Source of the DNA: an uncultured Chloroflexota bacterium
Lineage (GTDB): Bacteria > Chloroflexota > Anaerolineae > Anaerolineales > Anaerolineaceae
NCBI GenBank assembly: GCA_902786265.1
Contig: CADACE010000003.1
Span: 159,332 to 223,331, forward strand
Direction of reading: 5' to 3'
Length of the DNA: 64,000 nucleotides
Below the pieces are notes generated by a model that was not told where the DNA came from, ran no database searches, and saw nothing but the letters and a program-made list of their open reading frames with translations. The position numbers and the translations under genes were made by a program. Below, one piece after another: positions 51,442 to 60,214 of this stretch; position 1 is the first letter of the stretch; every line of letters starts with the position of its first letter.

Positions 51442-52326
51442 TCAATCAACCTCCCCTCCGGCACGTATGACAGCGCTTTTCAGCGCGCGTACAACAAGTT
51501 CTTTTATAAGCTGAATACGCAGTTCCTTCGATGCCCGCCAGCTGTCGCGCGGCTGAAGCTCCGCAGTCACATGTTCACGTGCTGTTTTAAAGAGTTCCGG
51601 TCCAATCGTCATTCCGGTCAGGAGCGTTTCCGTTTCAGTACAGCGGACCGGCGTCGGTGCGGCCACGCCATATGCAATTGCTGCGGAGCAGATCTTTGTT
51701 TTGTCTTCACTCAAAGAAACATTGACCGCACAGCCCAGCGTTGCGATCTCCATTGCCTTGCGCTGCCCGAATTTGATATAGCAGGAACCATGTTTCGCAA
51801 AGCTCTCCTTCGGGATCCGTATCATTGTCAGCAGCTCATCCGGATTTCGGACTGTTTTCCCCGGCCCGGTATGGAATTCACGAATCGGGATACAGCGCTC
51901 CCCTTTCACAGAACGGAGTGTCAGAATCGCATCCAGCGCATATAACGGTGTTACGCTGTCTGCGCTTACCGCTCCATTACAGATATTCCCCCCTATAGTT
52001 GCGACATTCCGGATCTGCGGGCTTCCGATTTGCCGGCAGGCTTCTCCCAACATCGGAACATTTTCCATAATAAGCGGATCCTCTGTGATGCGGGTAAAGC
52101 AGCAGACGGGCCCGATGCAGATCGATCCGTCTTCTCCCATCGAGATCGTATTCAATTCCGGAATTCCGAGAATACTGACAAGGGAGACCGCTTTCAATTT
52201 GCGTTCCCGCACTTTGATCAGTATATCTGTTCCTCCCGCTGCAGGGATCATACCCTCGTGGGTTGACAGAAGGCTGAGCGCTTCTTCAACGGTATGCGCA
52301 GTTAAAGACTCACGGATATCATACAT
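51442..52326 (-). CDS. xdhB: Molybdenum hydroxylase FAD subunit (XdhB type)
   Basis: A 294-residue FAD-binding subunit that delivers electrons to NAD+. Pyrophosphate-binding motifs AAGGTDILIK near residue 30 and VATIGGNICNG near 110 are present, along with the CO dehydrogenase-type C-terminal domain (AAIAYGVAAPTPVRC). It lies between the large and iron-sulfur subunit genes with gaps of 13 and 2 bases. The separate three-gene arrangement is that of bacterial xdhABC/coxLMS systems. Confidence 0.93.
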   Translation of the reverse strand: MYDIRESLTAHTVEEALSLLSTHEGMIPAAGGTDILIKVRERKLKAVSLVSILGIPELNTISMGEDGSICIGPVCCFTRITEDPLIMENVPMLGEACRQIGSPQIRNVATIGGNICNGAVSADSVTPLYALDAILTLRSVKGERCIPIREFHTGPGKTVRNPDELLTMIRIPKESFAKHGSCYIKFGQRKAMEIATLGCAVNVSLSEDKTKICSAAIAYGVAAPTPVRCTETETLLTGMTIGPELFKTAREHVTAELQPRDSWRASKELRIQLIKELVVRALKSAVIRAGGEVD

Positions 52327-52339
52327 ACAGATCCTCCCT

Positions 52340-54676
52340 TCAATCTTCGATCAATCCTGCCGCGCGGAAAGCGTGAACCAGACGCTGCGGTGTCATCGGT
52401 ATTTCGTAAAGCGGAACTCCGGTAGCATGCAGGATCGCGTTGCGGACCGCAGGCGCCTGAGCCAGGATCGGAGGTTCAGCAAGACCTTTGTTCCCGAAAG
52501 GTCCGCTGGGTTCGTAGGTTTCGATAAAATGTACTTCGATTTCCGGAACATCCATCGCGGTCGGGATCTTATAATCCAACAGGTTGTTATTCAGAGGTTT
52601 TCCGGTCTTCGGGTCAAAGAGCATCTGTTCTGACAGCGCATACCCTAAACCCATCACCAGACCACCATGAACCTGCGCCTCCGCCAATTGCGGGTTAATG
52701 AGTGTTCCGCTGTCATGGACCGCCCAAACCTTCTTCAGATTGACCTTTCCCAAAGGCACATCCACTTCCAGATCAACAAAGCTGACGCCATAGGCAAAAC
52801 TTGCGTCATGAAGGGTGTAAGTCGCTTCAGATGTCAGGTGCTCCGTGTCCGTAAAACCGTCATTGAAAAAGTTATAATGTGCACAGATTTCCGCGATCGA
52901 AGCCACAGTTGCCCCGGTGCTCTTCGTCACGATCTTTTCACTATCCAGACAAAGATCGTCAGCGGGAACATTCTTCAGTTTTGAAGCGCGGTCCAGCAGC
53001 TTGTCACGCATTTGCTCCGCGGCTTTCCGCACAGCACCTCCGCAAACATATGTCTGACGGGAAGCATAAGCACCGTTGTCATAAGGAGCAATATCGGTAT
53101 CCTGTGTTGAGATAACCGTAAGCCGGTTTTCCGGGATCGTAAGGATCTCCGATGCGATCTGTGCCCACGCGGTATCCGCCCCCTGGCCAAGCTCAATAGC
53201 TCCGATATGGATCTGGGCGGTACCATCCTCATTCATAATAATCCGGCATGCCGCGTTTTCAATGCTTAGCGGCCAGACGCTGATCTTATAAGCGAAAAGC
53301 CCCATGCCAAGGCCCTTCTTGAGGTCCTTCGAGGTCTTGTTGAATGCGTCATATTCAGCCCTTTTTTGTTTCCAGTTACTCAGTTCACAACCCTTTTGAA
53401 TACAATCATCGAGGCCGAAGCTTTTCACAACAAAACCGCTGAAAGGATCAACAAAACCTTCCCTGTGCATGTTTTTGCGCCGGAATTCGATGGGGTCCCA
53501 TCCGTGTTCCCGCGCAACGTCATCCATCTGGCATTCCATCGCATAAACGATCTGAGGGATCCCATAGCCCCGCATCGCGGCAGCTGTAGGCAGGTTGGTG
53601 TAAGCACAGGATGATTCTCCGATCTGTTCATCCTGTGCGATATAGGTCTGAAAATAGGTTGTGACCGCGAAAGCCGTAATGGCATGTCCATGAGCCGCAT
53701 AGGAACCGCCGTTGGAATTGATGCGGACAGCTTTTTTCAGCAGTTTACCGTCCTTATCCGGTTGGGAAACGATATTCATATCGAACGCATGCCGTGTCCT
53801 GGTATTGATGAATGTTTCCTCTCGTGTGCAGATATGTGCTACACAACGGCCGCCAAGACGCTGTGTCAGCAGGGCGACCAGCGGTTCATAAACTGTATCC
53901 TGTTTGTTGCCGAATCCGCCGCCCAAATAAGGTTTCACCACACGGACATCTCCCACCGGTATTCCCAGCGCATTGGCCGTATTTCTCCGCACGGTATGCG
54001 GAGCCTGATTGCATGTGTAAACTACGATCTTCCGTCCGTCCATGTAAGCGAAACAACTGTGGTTTTCAAGATGGACCGCGTTGACCGGCGGTGTATGAAA
54101 CTGTTCTCCGACAAGGTCAGCTCTTCCGGCGATCTCGGGCGCAGTGCTGAATTCTGCGGTACCGAAGGTCGGTTTACCGTCCTTGATCGTGAAATCCATA
54201 CGGGAAAGCTCATTATTGGGACGGATATCATGCAGCACGTCCGGAGCATTGATTGCGTCACCCGGTGTCAGCAGCGGTTTATGTTCTTCATATTCCACAC
54301 GGACAAGTTCCGCTGCCAGCTGTGCATGAAGCGGCGTATCCGCGACCACTGCCGCAACATCATCTCCATAGTAGCGGACATGGGATGTGAGAATATGTTT
54401 ATCCTTCACATCCTCATGTGCGGGGTCCAGTGAAAGCGGGTGTCCGGCTGTGATATAACAGTGCTTCGGAACATCAAAACATGTCAGGACCATCTCAACA
54501 CCGGGTGCTTTTTCGGCTTCGCTGGTATCGATGCTTTTGACAAATCCATTTGCGATCGTGCTGTGTACAATTTTGACATACAAAGCATCACGCGGGATCA
54601 GATCTTCGACGTACTTTGCTTCTCCGGTCACCTTCTGAAATGCATCCACTCGTTTGGCATTCTGCCGAATTCCCAT
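52340..54676 (-). CDS. xdhA: Xanthine dehydrogenase-type molybdopterin subunit
   Basis: The 778-residue catalytic subunit that hydroxylates hypoxanthine and xanthine at a molybdenum centre. Seen: the N-terminal hammerhead domain (VDAFQKVTGEAKYVEDL), the Q-loop YLGGGFGNKQD, the AMRGYG substrate loop, the GAIELGQGADT motif, and near the end the catalytic Glu in KGLAEPP. The Arg of AMRGYG and the Glu favour purines over CO or aldehydes, as does its place in an operon with purine transport and deaminases. The ATG follows AAGGAGTGTAAGG. No XdhC-type sulfuration factor is in the window, so maturation genes lie elsewhere. Confidence 0.92.
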   Translation of the reverse strand: MGIRQNAKRVDAFQKVTGEAKYVEDLIPRDALYVKIVHSTIANGFVKSIDTSEAEKAPGVEMVLTCFDVPKHCYITAGHPLSLDPAHEDVKDKHILTSHVRYYGDDVAAVVADTPLHAQLAAELVRVEYEEHKPLLTPGDAINAPDVLHDIRPNNELSRMDFTIKDGKPTFGTAEFSTAPEIAGRADLVGEQFHTPPVNAVHLENHSCFAYMDGRKIVVYTCNQAPHTVRRNTANALGIPVGDVRVVKPYLGGGFGNKQDTVYEPLVALLTQRLGGRCVAHICTREETFINTRTRHAFDMNIVSQPDKDGKLLKKAVRINSNGGSYAAHGHAITAFAVTTYFQTYIAQDEQIGESSCAYTNLPTAAAMRGYGIPQIVYAMECQMDDVAREHGWDPIEFRRKNMHREGFVDPFSGFVVKSFGLDDCIQKGCELSNWKQKRAEYDAFNKTSKDLKKGLGMGLFAYKISVWPLSIENAACRIIMNEDGTAQIHIGAIELGQGADTAWAQIASEILTIPENRLTVISTQDTDIAPYDNGAYASRQTYVCGGAVRKAAEQMRDKLLDRASKLKNVPADDLCLDSEKIVTKSTGATVASIAEICAHYNFFNDGFTDTEHLTSEATYTLHDASFAYGVSFVDLEVDVPLGKVNLKKVWAVHDSGTLINPQLAEAQVHGGLVMGLGYALSEQMLFDPKTGKPLNNNLLDYKIPTAMDVPEIEVHFIETYEPSGPFGNKGLAEPPILAQAPAVRNAILHATGVPLYEIPMTPQRLVHAFRAAGLIED

Positions 54677-54692
54677 TCCTTACACTCCTTCC

Positions 54693-55193
54693 TCATTCCG
54701 TTTCGCTGAAATCATAGTACCAATCAAGCGAATAAGGAATATTTTCAAATTTTTCCAGATAACTGCCATCCGGGAACTGTTCCCAATCTTTTACATACCA
54801 GTTACCGTCTTCAAAGACCATCTCCACGTCATATGTCATCCCCTCAATGCGCGCTGCCCGGAGAAAGGTAATGATATAAGAACCGTTTTCGGTTTCTTTC
54901 GTTACCTCCGGGAAAAAGATATACAACGGAGTAATATAGGGGTAAGATCGTTCCTTGTTAAACGCTTCGATGAACTCATCTTCCGTCATCAATTCCCGAA
55001 AACCGCTCCAGAGAAAAGCATAGATCTTTTCAGGCGTCCTGAAATCATAATTCACTGCATGCGCATATTCCTTGGCCCGTTCCAAAGCAGCCTCAGCCGT
55101 ATGTAAGGCAGGGGCCTGATCCTCAGCCGCGGCACTGACCAGAACAGTGAAAAAAAGCAGAACTGAAAGTAAAACCGTAACGGACCTTTTCAT
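54693..55193 (-). CDS. Unknown secreted protein in the purine operon
   Basis: A 166-residue protein with a signal peptide (MKRSVTVLLSVLLFFTVLVSAAAED, cleavage near AAA-ED). The mature part resembles a small NTF2-like or DUF4878-type fold: helices (ALERAKEYAHAVNYDF, MTEDEFIEAFNKERSYPYIT) followed by strands (YDVEMVFEDGNWYVKDWEQFPDG). The segment MVFEDGNWYVKDW is typical of such folds. Its start overlaps the stop of the upstream permease gene by 4 bases (ATGA), so it is translationally coupled. Role in purine uptake or envelope unknown. Confidence 0.75.
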   Translation of the reverse strand: MKRSVTVLLSVLLFFTVLVSAAAEDQAPALHTAEAALERAKEYAHAVNYDFRTPEKIYAFLWSGFRELMTEDEFIEAFNKERSYPYITPLYIFFPEVTKETENGSYIITFLRAARIEGMTYDVEMVFEDGNWYVKDWEQFPDGSYLEKFENIPYSLDWYYDFSETE

Positions 55194-56134
55194 CGCTCCA
55201 TCCTGGAATAGGGGACTGTATAAGCGCTTGGCATTGCGGCGTTTTTTGAGGCAAAGATCAATGCAACGATAGTCGCTGCATAAGGCAGTGCCAGCAACAG
55301 CTGGCTGGGAATACTGACTCCCAATGCCTGCATACGCAGCTGCAGCGCGGTAAAGAAGCCAAAAATCAAAGCACCCAGAGCCGCGCGGGACGGCAGGAAT
55401 CGGGCAAAAATCACAACGGAAACCGCAATATAACCACGCCCCCCGATCACCGATTCGGTAAATTGGTTCAGATAAGCAATCGTCATGAACGCGCCGCCAA
55501 GCCCCGCGTAGGCACCGCCCAGCAGAACCGCGGAATAACGGATCTTAGCCACGCTGATGCCTTTTGAATCCGCAGCACGCGGATTCTCCCCAACCGCTTT
55601 GATCTTCAGCCCGTAGGTTGTCTTTTCCATAATGAACCAGCTCAGCGGAACGATCAAAAAGGCAAAATAGACCAGCCAGTTATGCTGGAAAAGAATCGGT
55701 CCCAAAACCGGCATTTGTGACAAAGAGCCGAAATTGATCGGTTTGAAGGATTCCACCTGAGCCGGCAGAGCGCGGATCCCGAAAATCACACGGTAAATAA
55801 AAGCCGCCAGACCGGATGCAAGGATATTCAGACCGATACCCGAAATAACCTGATTAGCCCGGACCGTGATCGTGAGCCATGCAAAGATCAGACTGAAAAG
55901 AATCCCGGCCAGGATACCGGCTAAAATGCCGAGCCAGAGGCTGCCGGTCGCAGCCGCGGTTGAAAATGCAGCGATGGAACCCATCAGCATGGTTCCCTCA
56001 ACGCCAAGATTGAGGATCCCGGCTCGCTGTGTATAGATTTGTCCCAGTGCGGGAATCAGGATCGGGGTCGCCAAACGGATCGTACTGGCAATCAAACTGA
56101 CGAAAAAGCTTAGTGTAAAAATACTGCTTGCCAT
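55190..56134 (-). CDS. Nucleoside ABC transporter permease 2 (NupQ/BmpG-like)
   Basis: A 314-residue inner-membrane permease of the BPD_transp_2 family with ~8-9 helices. The family signature GENPRAADSKGISVAKIRYSA-type EAA loop and LNLGVEGTMLMGSI are present. Together with the next upstream permease it forms the heterodimeric pore of a BMP-type purine nucleoside importer (as in B. subtilis NupNOPQ or Borrelia BmpDEFG). It lies 12 bases after that gene. Confidence 0.93.
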   Translation of the reverse strand: MASSIFTLSFFVSLIASTIRLATPILIPALGQIYTQRAGILNLGVEGTMLMGSIAAFSTAAATGSLWLGILAGILAGILFSLIFAWLTITVRANQVISGIGLNILASGLAAFIYRVIFGIRALPAQVESFKPINFGSLSQMPVLGPILFQHNWLVYFAFLIVPLSWFIMEKTTYGLKIKAVGENPRAADSKGISVAKIRYSAVLLGGAYAGLGGAFMTIAYLNQFTESVIGGRGYIAVSVVIFARFLPSRAALGALIFGFFTALQLRMQALGVSIPSQLLLALPYAATIVALIFASKNAAMPSAYTVPYSRMER

Positions 56135-56146
56135 ATTCCCCCTCCT

Positions 56147-57208
56147 TTATTTACTTTTTTTGACAGCCGCGGAAGAGTTTTTCCGATGGAGGATCACTTT
56201 CGCAATGACAAAGATGATGATCAGACCCTGAATAACATCAACGATGGAATAAGGGACATTCGTCATACGGTTCATGCTTGAACCTCCGTTGATCAGGACA
56301 GCGAAGAAGAACGATGAAGCTATGATCCCGTAAGGATTCAATCCGCCCAGCAGGGCAATAATGTTTGAGATATCCCCATAATTAGAGGCAATATCCGGGA
56401 AAAGCCGGTGCAGGATACCGAACATTTCGATCCATCCGGCCAAACCGGCAAGACCGCCTGAAATGAGCATCGCTGTCTGAATAGTCCTGTCAACGTTGGC
56501 ACCGGAATAGGTGGCGACTTTTCGTCCCTGCCCGACCAGTTCGATCTGATAACCGAGCGGTGTTTTCCAGAAAAAACACATGACCACCGCGACGAATACC
56601 AGGATAAAGATCCCGGAATGAAGCCGGTAATTCCCGATCAGACGGGGAAGGAACATTGCCTCCGGAATGACATCCGATTGTGTCAGGTCGCTGTAAGGGT
56701 CCTGCATCGGGCCGTTGATCAGCCAGAGCAGGATACAGTTCGCGATATAACTGAGCATCAGCGTGGTGATGACTTCATTGGCATTAAAGCGGACTTTCAG
56801 CCATCCTGCAAGCCAGCCCCAGAAAGCACCCGCGGCAATTGCCGCTGCCAGCGAAAGAGCGATCCGAAACGGGATCGGTACCGGTACGTACAGCGCAACT
56901 GCCGTTGATGCGATAGACCCCATCACAAACTGGCCGCCCGCCCCGATATTCCAGAGCTGCGCTTTAAACGCGATGGACATTGCAAAGGCGACCATCATCA
57001 GCGGGATCACTTTGACAAGCAGTTCATAGATCTTCATCTGACTTTTCAGCGGATTTTTTCCGAATGCACCGGTAAGCATCGCGGAATAAGCTTCCAGCGG
57101 ATCATTTCCGGAAATCTTCACCATCAGCGCACCGACCAGCAGCGCAAGCACCAGCATTGCGAGGGTCTCACCAAGATTGATTAGAGAATCTCTGAACTTC
57201 TTATTCAT
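56147..57208 (-). CDS. Nucleoside ABC transporter permease 1 (NupP/BmpF-like)
   Basis: A 353-residue permease, with ~9 membrane helices and family blocks WNIGAGGQFVMGSI, FNANEVITTLMLSYIA and VGQGRKVATYSGANV. The C-terminal tail is basic. Its start overlaps the ATPase gene by 8 bases, so the two are translationally coupled. It pairs with the permease at 55190 to form the membrane channel. Confidence 0.93.
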   Translation of the reverse strand: MNKKFRDSLINLGETLAMLVLALLVGALMVKISGNDPLEAYSAMLTGAFGKNPLKSQMKIYELLVKVIPLMMVAFAMSIAFKAQLWNIGAGGQFVMGSIASTAVALYVPVPIPFRIALSLAAAIAAGAFWGWLAGWLKVRFNANEVITTLMLSYIANCILLWLINGPMQDPYSDLTQSDVIPEAMFLPRLIGNYRLHSGIFILVFVAVVMCFFWKTPLGYQIELVGQGRKVATYSGANVDRTIQTAMLISGGLAGLAGWIEMFGILHRLFPDIASNYGDISNIIALLGGLNPYGIIASSFFFAVLINGGSSMNRMTNVPYSIVDVIQGLIIIFVIAKVILHRKNSSAAVKKSK

Positions 57209-58727
57209 GCGCCAATTCCTCCTGCCTCTTTCCCATCATGAGACTGCCGATTTCATAAACATCCGCGCCGCGGGGAAGGATCCCCATCAGACGACCGCCG
57301 TATATGACAGCAATGCGGTCTGAAACCTGCATGATCTCTTCCAGATCCGCGGAAACGACCAGTACAGCAGCTCCGCCGTTGCGGGACTCTATCAGCTTCT
57401 GCCTTACGTATTCAGAAGCGCCGATATCAAGTCCGCGGGTCGGTTGATTGGCAATCAGTACATCAGGATCCGCATTAAGCTCCCTGGCAAGGATCAGTTT
57501 CTGCTGGTTGCCTCCGGACAGCGCACGCGCCTTTTCATCCCCGTCGATTGCCTTGATCTGATATTCATCCCGTGCCGTGTCCCAGTTCTGAGTAATGAGC
57601 TTTTCATTCATCAGCCCGCCTTTCATGAACCGTTTGCTGCCAATCGCCTTGAGGATCATATTTTTCTTCAGATTCCAGTTCATAGCCAGTCCGGTCGTAT
57701 GACGGTCTTCCGGAATATAGGAAACTTTTTTGTCGATATAAAACCGTGGTGTCTTCCCGGAGACATCCTCACCGTCCAGAAAGATCGATCCGCCGGTCTC
57801 TTTCCGCAGACCGGTCAGGACCTCGCATAACTCATTCTGACCGTTTCCGTCAACACCTGCAAGTCCTACGATCTCCCCTCCATGGATATCCAGCGAAAAC
57901 CCGTTGAGTGAAGGCACACCTCTGTCATTGACCGCAGTAAGATCCCGGATGGAAAGTTTCACACCGAGATTCATTTCGGCAAGCGGGGGAAAATTGAACA
58001 TTACATCACGTCCGACCATCATACGGGTCAGTTCTTCCTTTGTGATCCCTTCCGCCCTGCGGGTGCCGATCATTTTTCCGTCGCGCAGCACGGTTACTTC
58101 ATCCACCAGTGCCGCGATTTCTTCAAGTTTATGCGTAATCAGTACGATTGATTTTCCGTCCTTCCGCATTTCCCGAAGCGTGTGGAAAAACTCTTCAGTC
58201 TCCTGCGGTGTCAGGACTGCGGTCGGTTCATCGAGGATCAGGATCTCAGCGCCCATATAGATCGCGGTGAGGATCTCAACACGCTGCTGTTCCCCGACGG
58301 ATAATTGATAGATTTTGGTATAAGGATCGATCCCCATGTGGTAATGATCGGACAGATCCTTTAATTCTTCAGCCGTTTCCTTTGTGTCAAGCAGTATTCC
58401 CCGGCGGGATTTATGCCCCAGCATAACATTCTCGACGACAGTGAGCGGACGTGCCAGCATGAAATGCTGATGGACCATCCCGATCCCGAGAGAAATCGCC
58501 TTTGTCGGAGAATCGATATTCTCCTGCTTTCCGTTTATTTTGATAATACCTTCTTCCTGACGGTAAAGTCCGTACAGGATATTCATCAGCGTAGTTTTGC
58601 CGGCACCATTTTCTCCCAACAGTCCGTGAATTGAACCGGGACGCAGCCGGAAATCGATAGCATCGTTTGCTTTCACACCGTTGAATATCTTGGTTATACC
58701 CAGCATCTCAACTGCGTAATTATCCAT
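57201..58727 (-). CDS. Nucleoside ABC transporter ATPase (NupO-like), fused two-domain
   Basis: A 508-residue ATPase with two fused ABC domains. The first is canonical: GLLGENGAGKTTLMN Walker A near residue 35-50, LSVGEQQRVEIL signature, and LILDEPTAVL Walker B. The second has a degenerate Walker A (GLAGVDGNGQNELCE) but a full LSGGNQQKLILAREL signature, as in RbsA/NupO-type proteins, so one site is probably weakly catalytic. AAAGGAG precedes the ATG. It lies 91 bases after the binding-protein gene, across the double palindrome at 58762-58793. Confidence 0.94.
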   Translation of the reverse strand: MDNYAVEMLGITKIFNGVKANDAIDFRLRPGSIHGLLGENGAGKTTLMNILYGLYRQEEGIIKINGKQENIDSPTKAISLGIGMVHQHFMLARPLTVVENVMLGHKSRRGILLDTKETAEELKDLSDHYHMGIDPYTKIYQLSVGEQQRVEILTAIYMGAEILILDEPTAVLTPQETEEFFHTLREMRKDGKSIVLITHKLEEIAALVDEVTVLRDGKMIGTRRAEGITKEELTRMMVGRDVMFNFPPLAEMNLGVKLSIRDLTAVNDRGVPSLNGFSLDIHGGEIVGLAGVDGNGQNELCEVLTGLRKETGGSIFLDGEDVSGKTPRFYIDKKVSYIPEDRHTTGLAMNWNLKKNMILKAIGSKRFMKGGLMNEKLITQNWDTARDEYQIKAIDGDEKARALSGGNQQKLILARELNADPDVLIANQPTRGLDIGASEYVRQKLIESRNGGAAVLVVSADLEEIMQVSDRIAVIYGGRLMGILPRGADVYEIGSLMMGKRQEELAHE

Positions 58728-58761
58728 AAAGCTCCTTTCCGAACAGTTCGGGAGATGAAAC

Positions 58762-58793
58762 GTAAGCGCTTACTTAATAAAGTAAGCGCTTAC
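58762..58793. promoter_or_regulatory. Paired GTAAGCGCTTAC palindromes between bmp and the transporter genes
   Basis: Two identical 12-bp perfect palindromes (58762-58773 and 58782-58793) have centres exactly 20 bp apart, about two DNA turns. As DNA they resemble paired LacI-family operators (centre CG). As RNA the two copies pair to form a 12-bp stem with an 8-base loop, which could protect or attenuate the message between the binding protein and the ABC genes. Confidence 0.65.
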
Positions 58794-58818
58794 ACACAAA
58801 ACAAATTAGAACAGAGAA

Positions 58819-59802
58819 TTAAACTTCAGGAAGTTCAATGGCATCTTCGCCAAGCTTCTGATAGACATCATTGATGATCGAAAGGTCTTCATCGGTCAGA
58901 TATCCCTTGACATCGTTGATCTGGGTCATGGAGAGACCGCCGTTAGCGACATTGATCATGACTGTTTCTTTCCCTTCAGAGAAGAAAGATCCGTCCTTAA
59001 TGGCGGCAAAGATGGTTTCAAGGGATTTGCCCCATTCATACTGCAGGCCGGAGAGTACATCCTTTTCACCCAGTGCGAGCTGATCTTCAACATTGCCGAG
59101 GACATACTGGTCCTTATCGACAGCAGCCTGGACGGTTCCGAGACCGATACCGTCGCCGGAGTGCCAGATCACATCAACACCGGAATCGTACATGCCGACA
59201 GCAGCTTCATAAGCGCCGGTGGTATCATTCCAGTCTCCGGTGTAAACTTCCTGGATCTCAAGATCCGGATTGATAGAGAGCGCGCCGGCCTTGTAGCCTT
59301 CGTGGCCGCGTGTGATCTCAGAGCCCATACCGCCGCCAATGACGCCGATCTTACCGGTCTGGGTGGTCAGCGCAGCAACAACACCCATCAGATAACCGCC
59401 GGCCTCCAGCTGGACATCATATTTCATAACGTTGACAGCATCGCCGACACCGCACCCCAGAAGGAATGCGACATCCGGATACATCCCGGCAACCGTAATA
59501 ACAGGTTCGGAGAACTGATAGCCATGACCAATGACGACATCATAGCCTTCTTCAGCAAATTCGATCAGGGTCGGTTCAATGTCGGAAACATCATAGACGT
59601 TTTCAACAACCTGGAGCTCGATCTCATCCGAATGGGCTTCGTAATACTCCATCATTCCGCGGTACATTGCCTGGTTGAAGGAGACATCATCCTTCTTCCC
59701 CGGGAGAACCAGCGCGACCTTCAAAACATCATCTGCCAAAGCGGATGCAAAACAGGGAAGGAGCACAGCAACGACAAGAAGCAATACCAAAAGTTTTTTC
59801 AT
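58819..59802 (-). CDS. BMP-family purine nucleoside-binding protein
   Basis: A 327-residue extracellular solute-binding protein of the BMP/PnrA family, which delivers purine nucleosides to the ABC importer. It has a signal peptide (MKKLLVLLLVVAVLLPCFASALAD) cleaved by signal peptidase I, and no lipobox Cys fits the cut site, unusual for a Gram-positive-type binding protein. Typical blocks are VGHGYQFSEPV-type (VVIGHGYQFSEP), IGVIGGGMGSE, WNDTTGAYEAA and VIWHSGDGIGLGT. AGGAGG precedes the ATG. It is the first gene of the ten-gene purine operon. Confidence 0.92.
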   Translation of the reverse strand: MKKLLVLLLVVAVLLPCFASALADDVLKVALVLPGKKDDVSFNQAMYRGMMEYYEAHSDEIELQVVENVYDVSDIEPTLIEFAEEGYDVVIGHGYQFSEPVITVAGMYPDVAFLLGCGVGDAVNVMKYDVQLEAGGYLMGVVAALTTQTGKIGVIGGGMGSEITRGHEGYKAGALSINPDLEIQEVYTGDWNDTTGAYEAAVGMYDSGVDVIWHSGDGIGLGTVQAAVDKDQYVLGNVEDQLALGEKDVLSGLQYEWGKSLETIFAAIKDGSFFSEGKETVMINVANGGLSMTQINDVKGYLTDEDLSIINDVYQKLGEDAIELPEV

Positions 59803-60214
59803 TATTTTCCTCCTATGAAAAAATAAGATTCAAAAACCAACTATCTGCTTTCAGAATTCAAACGCAGTACTCAATAATATTTGTAATTATACCCAATCAG
59901 TCACGCAAGAGAAAAAAGAGACTGTCAAAAGGTGTCAAATTTTCATAAAAGATCATTTTCCCGTCAGAATGCTGCGCGGCATACAAAGCCGGACCATATT
60001 TGAAAGAACCCGGTATCAGATGGCATCAGCCATTTCGACTGCATGTGTCAAGATAACTTTGCTTTTTGCCCTGATCAGATCCCGTTCAGCAGGTGCTTCT
60101 GTAATTGATCTTCCTTAATTGCCCGCATTGTATTCCGACATATTTCCGGCATGTAATGATATAATTCATTTATCAGGTAATATAGTGATCTGTAGTAAAT
60201 AGAAAGGATTATTT
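59803..60214. other. Divergent control region between the purine operon and a secreted hydrolase gene
   Basis: No gene is seen. On the minus strand a TATAAT lies near 59895, ~90 bases before the binding-protein start, but with no clear -35. On the plus strand TATAAT near 60160 may serve the hydrolase gene. I see no sequence resembling the known purine or 2'-deoxyguanosine riboswitch cores. Confidence 0.4.

Noticed and set aside
59803..60214. Purine riboswitch upstream of the purine operon
   Set aside because: I could not find the conserved loop sequences of the known purine or 2'-deoxyguanosine classes on the minus strand. A covariance-model search would settle it.
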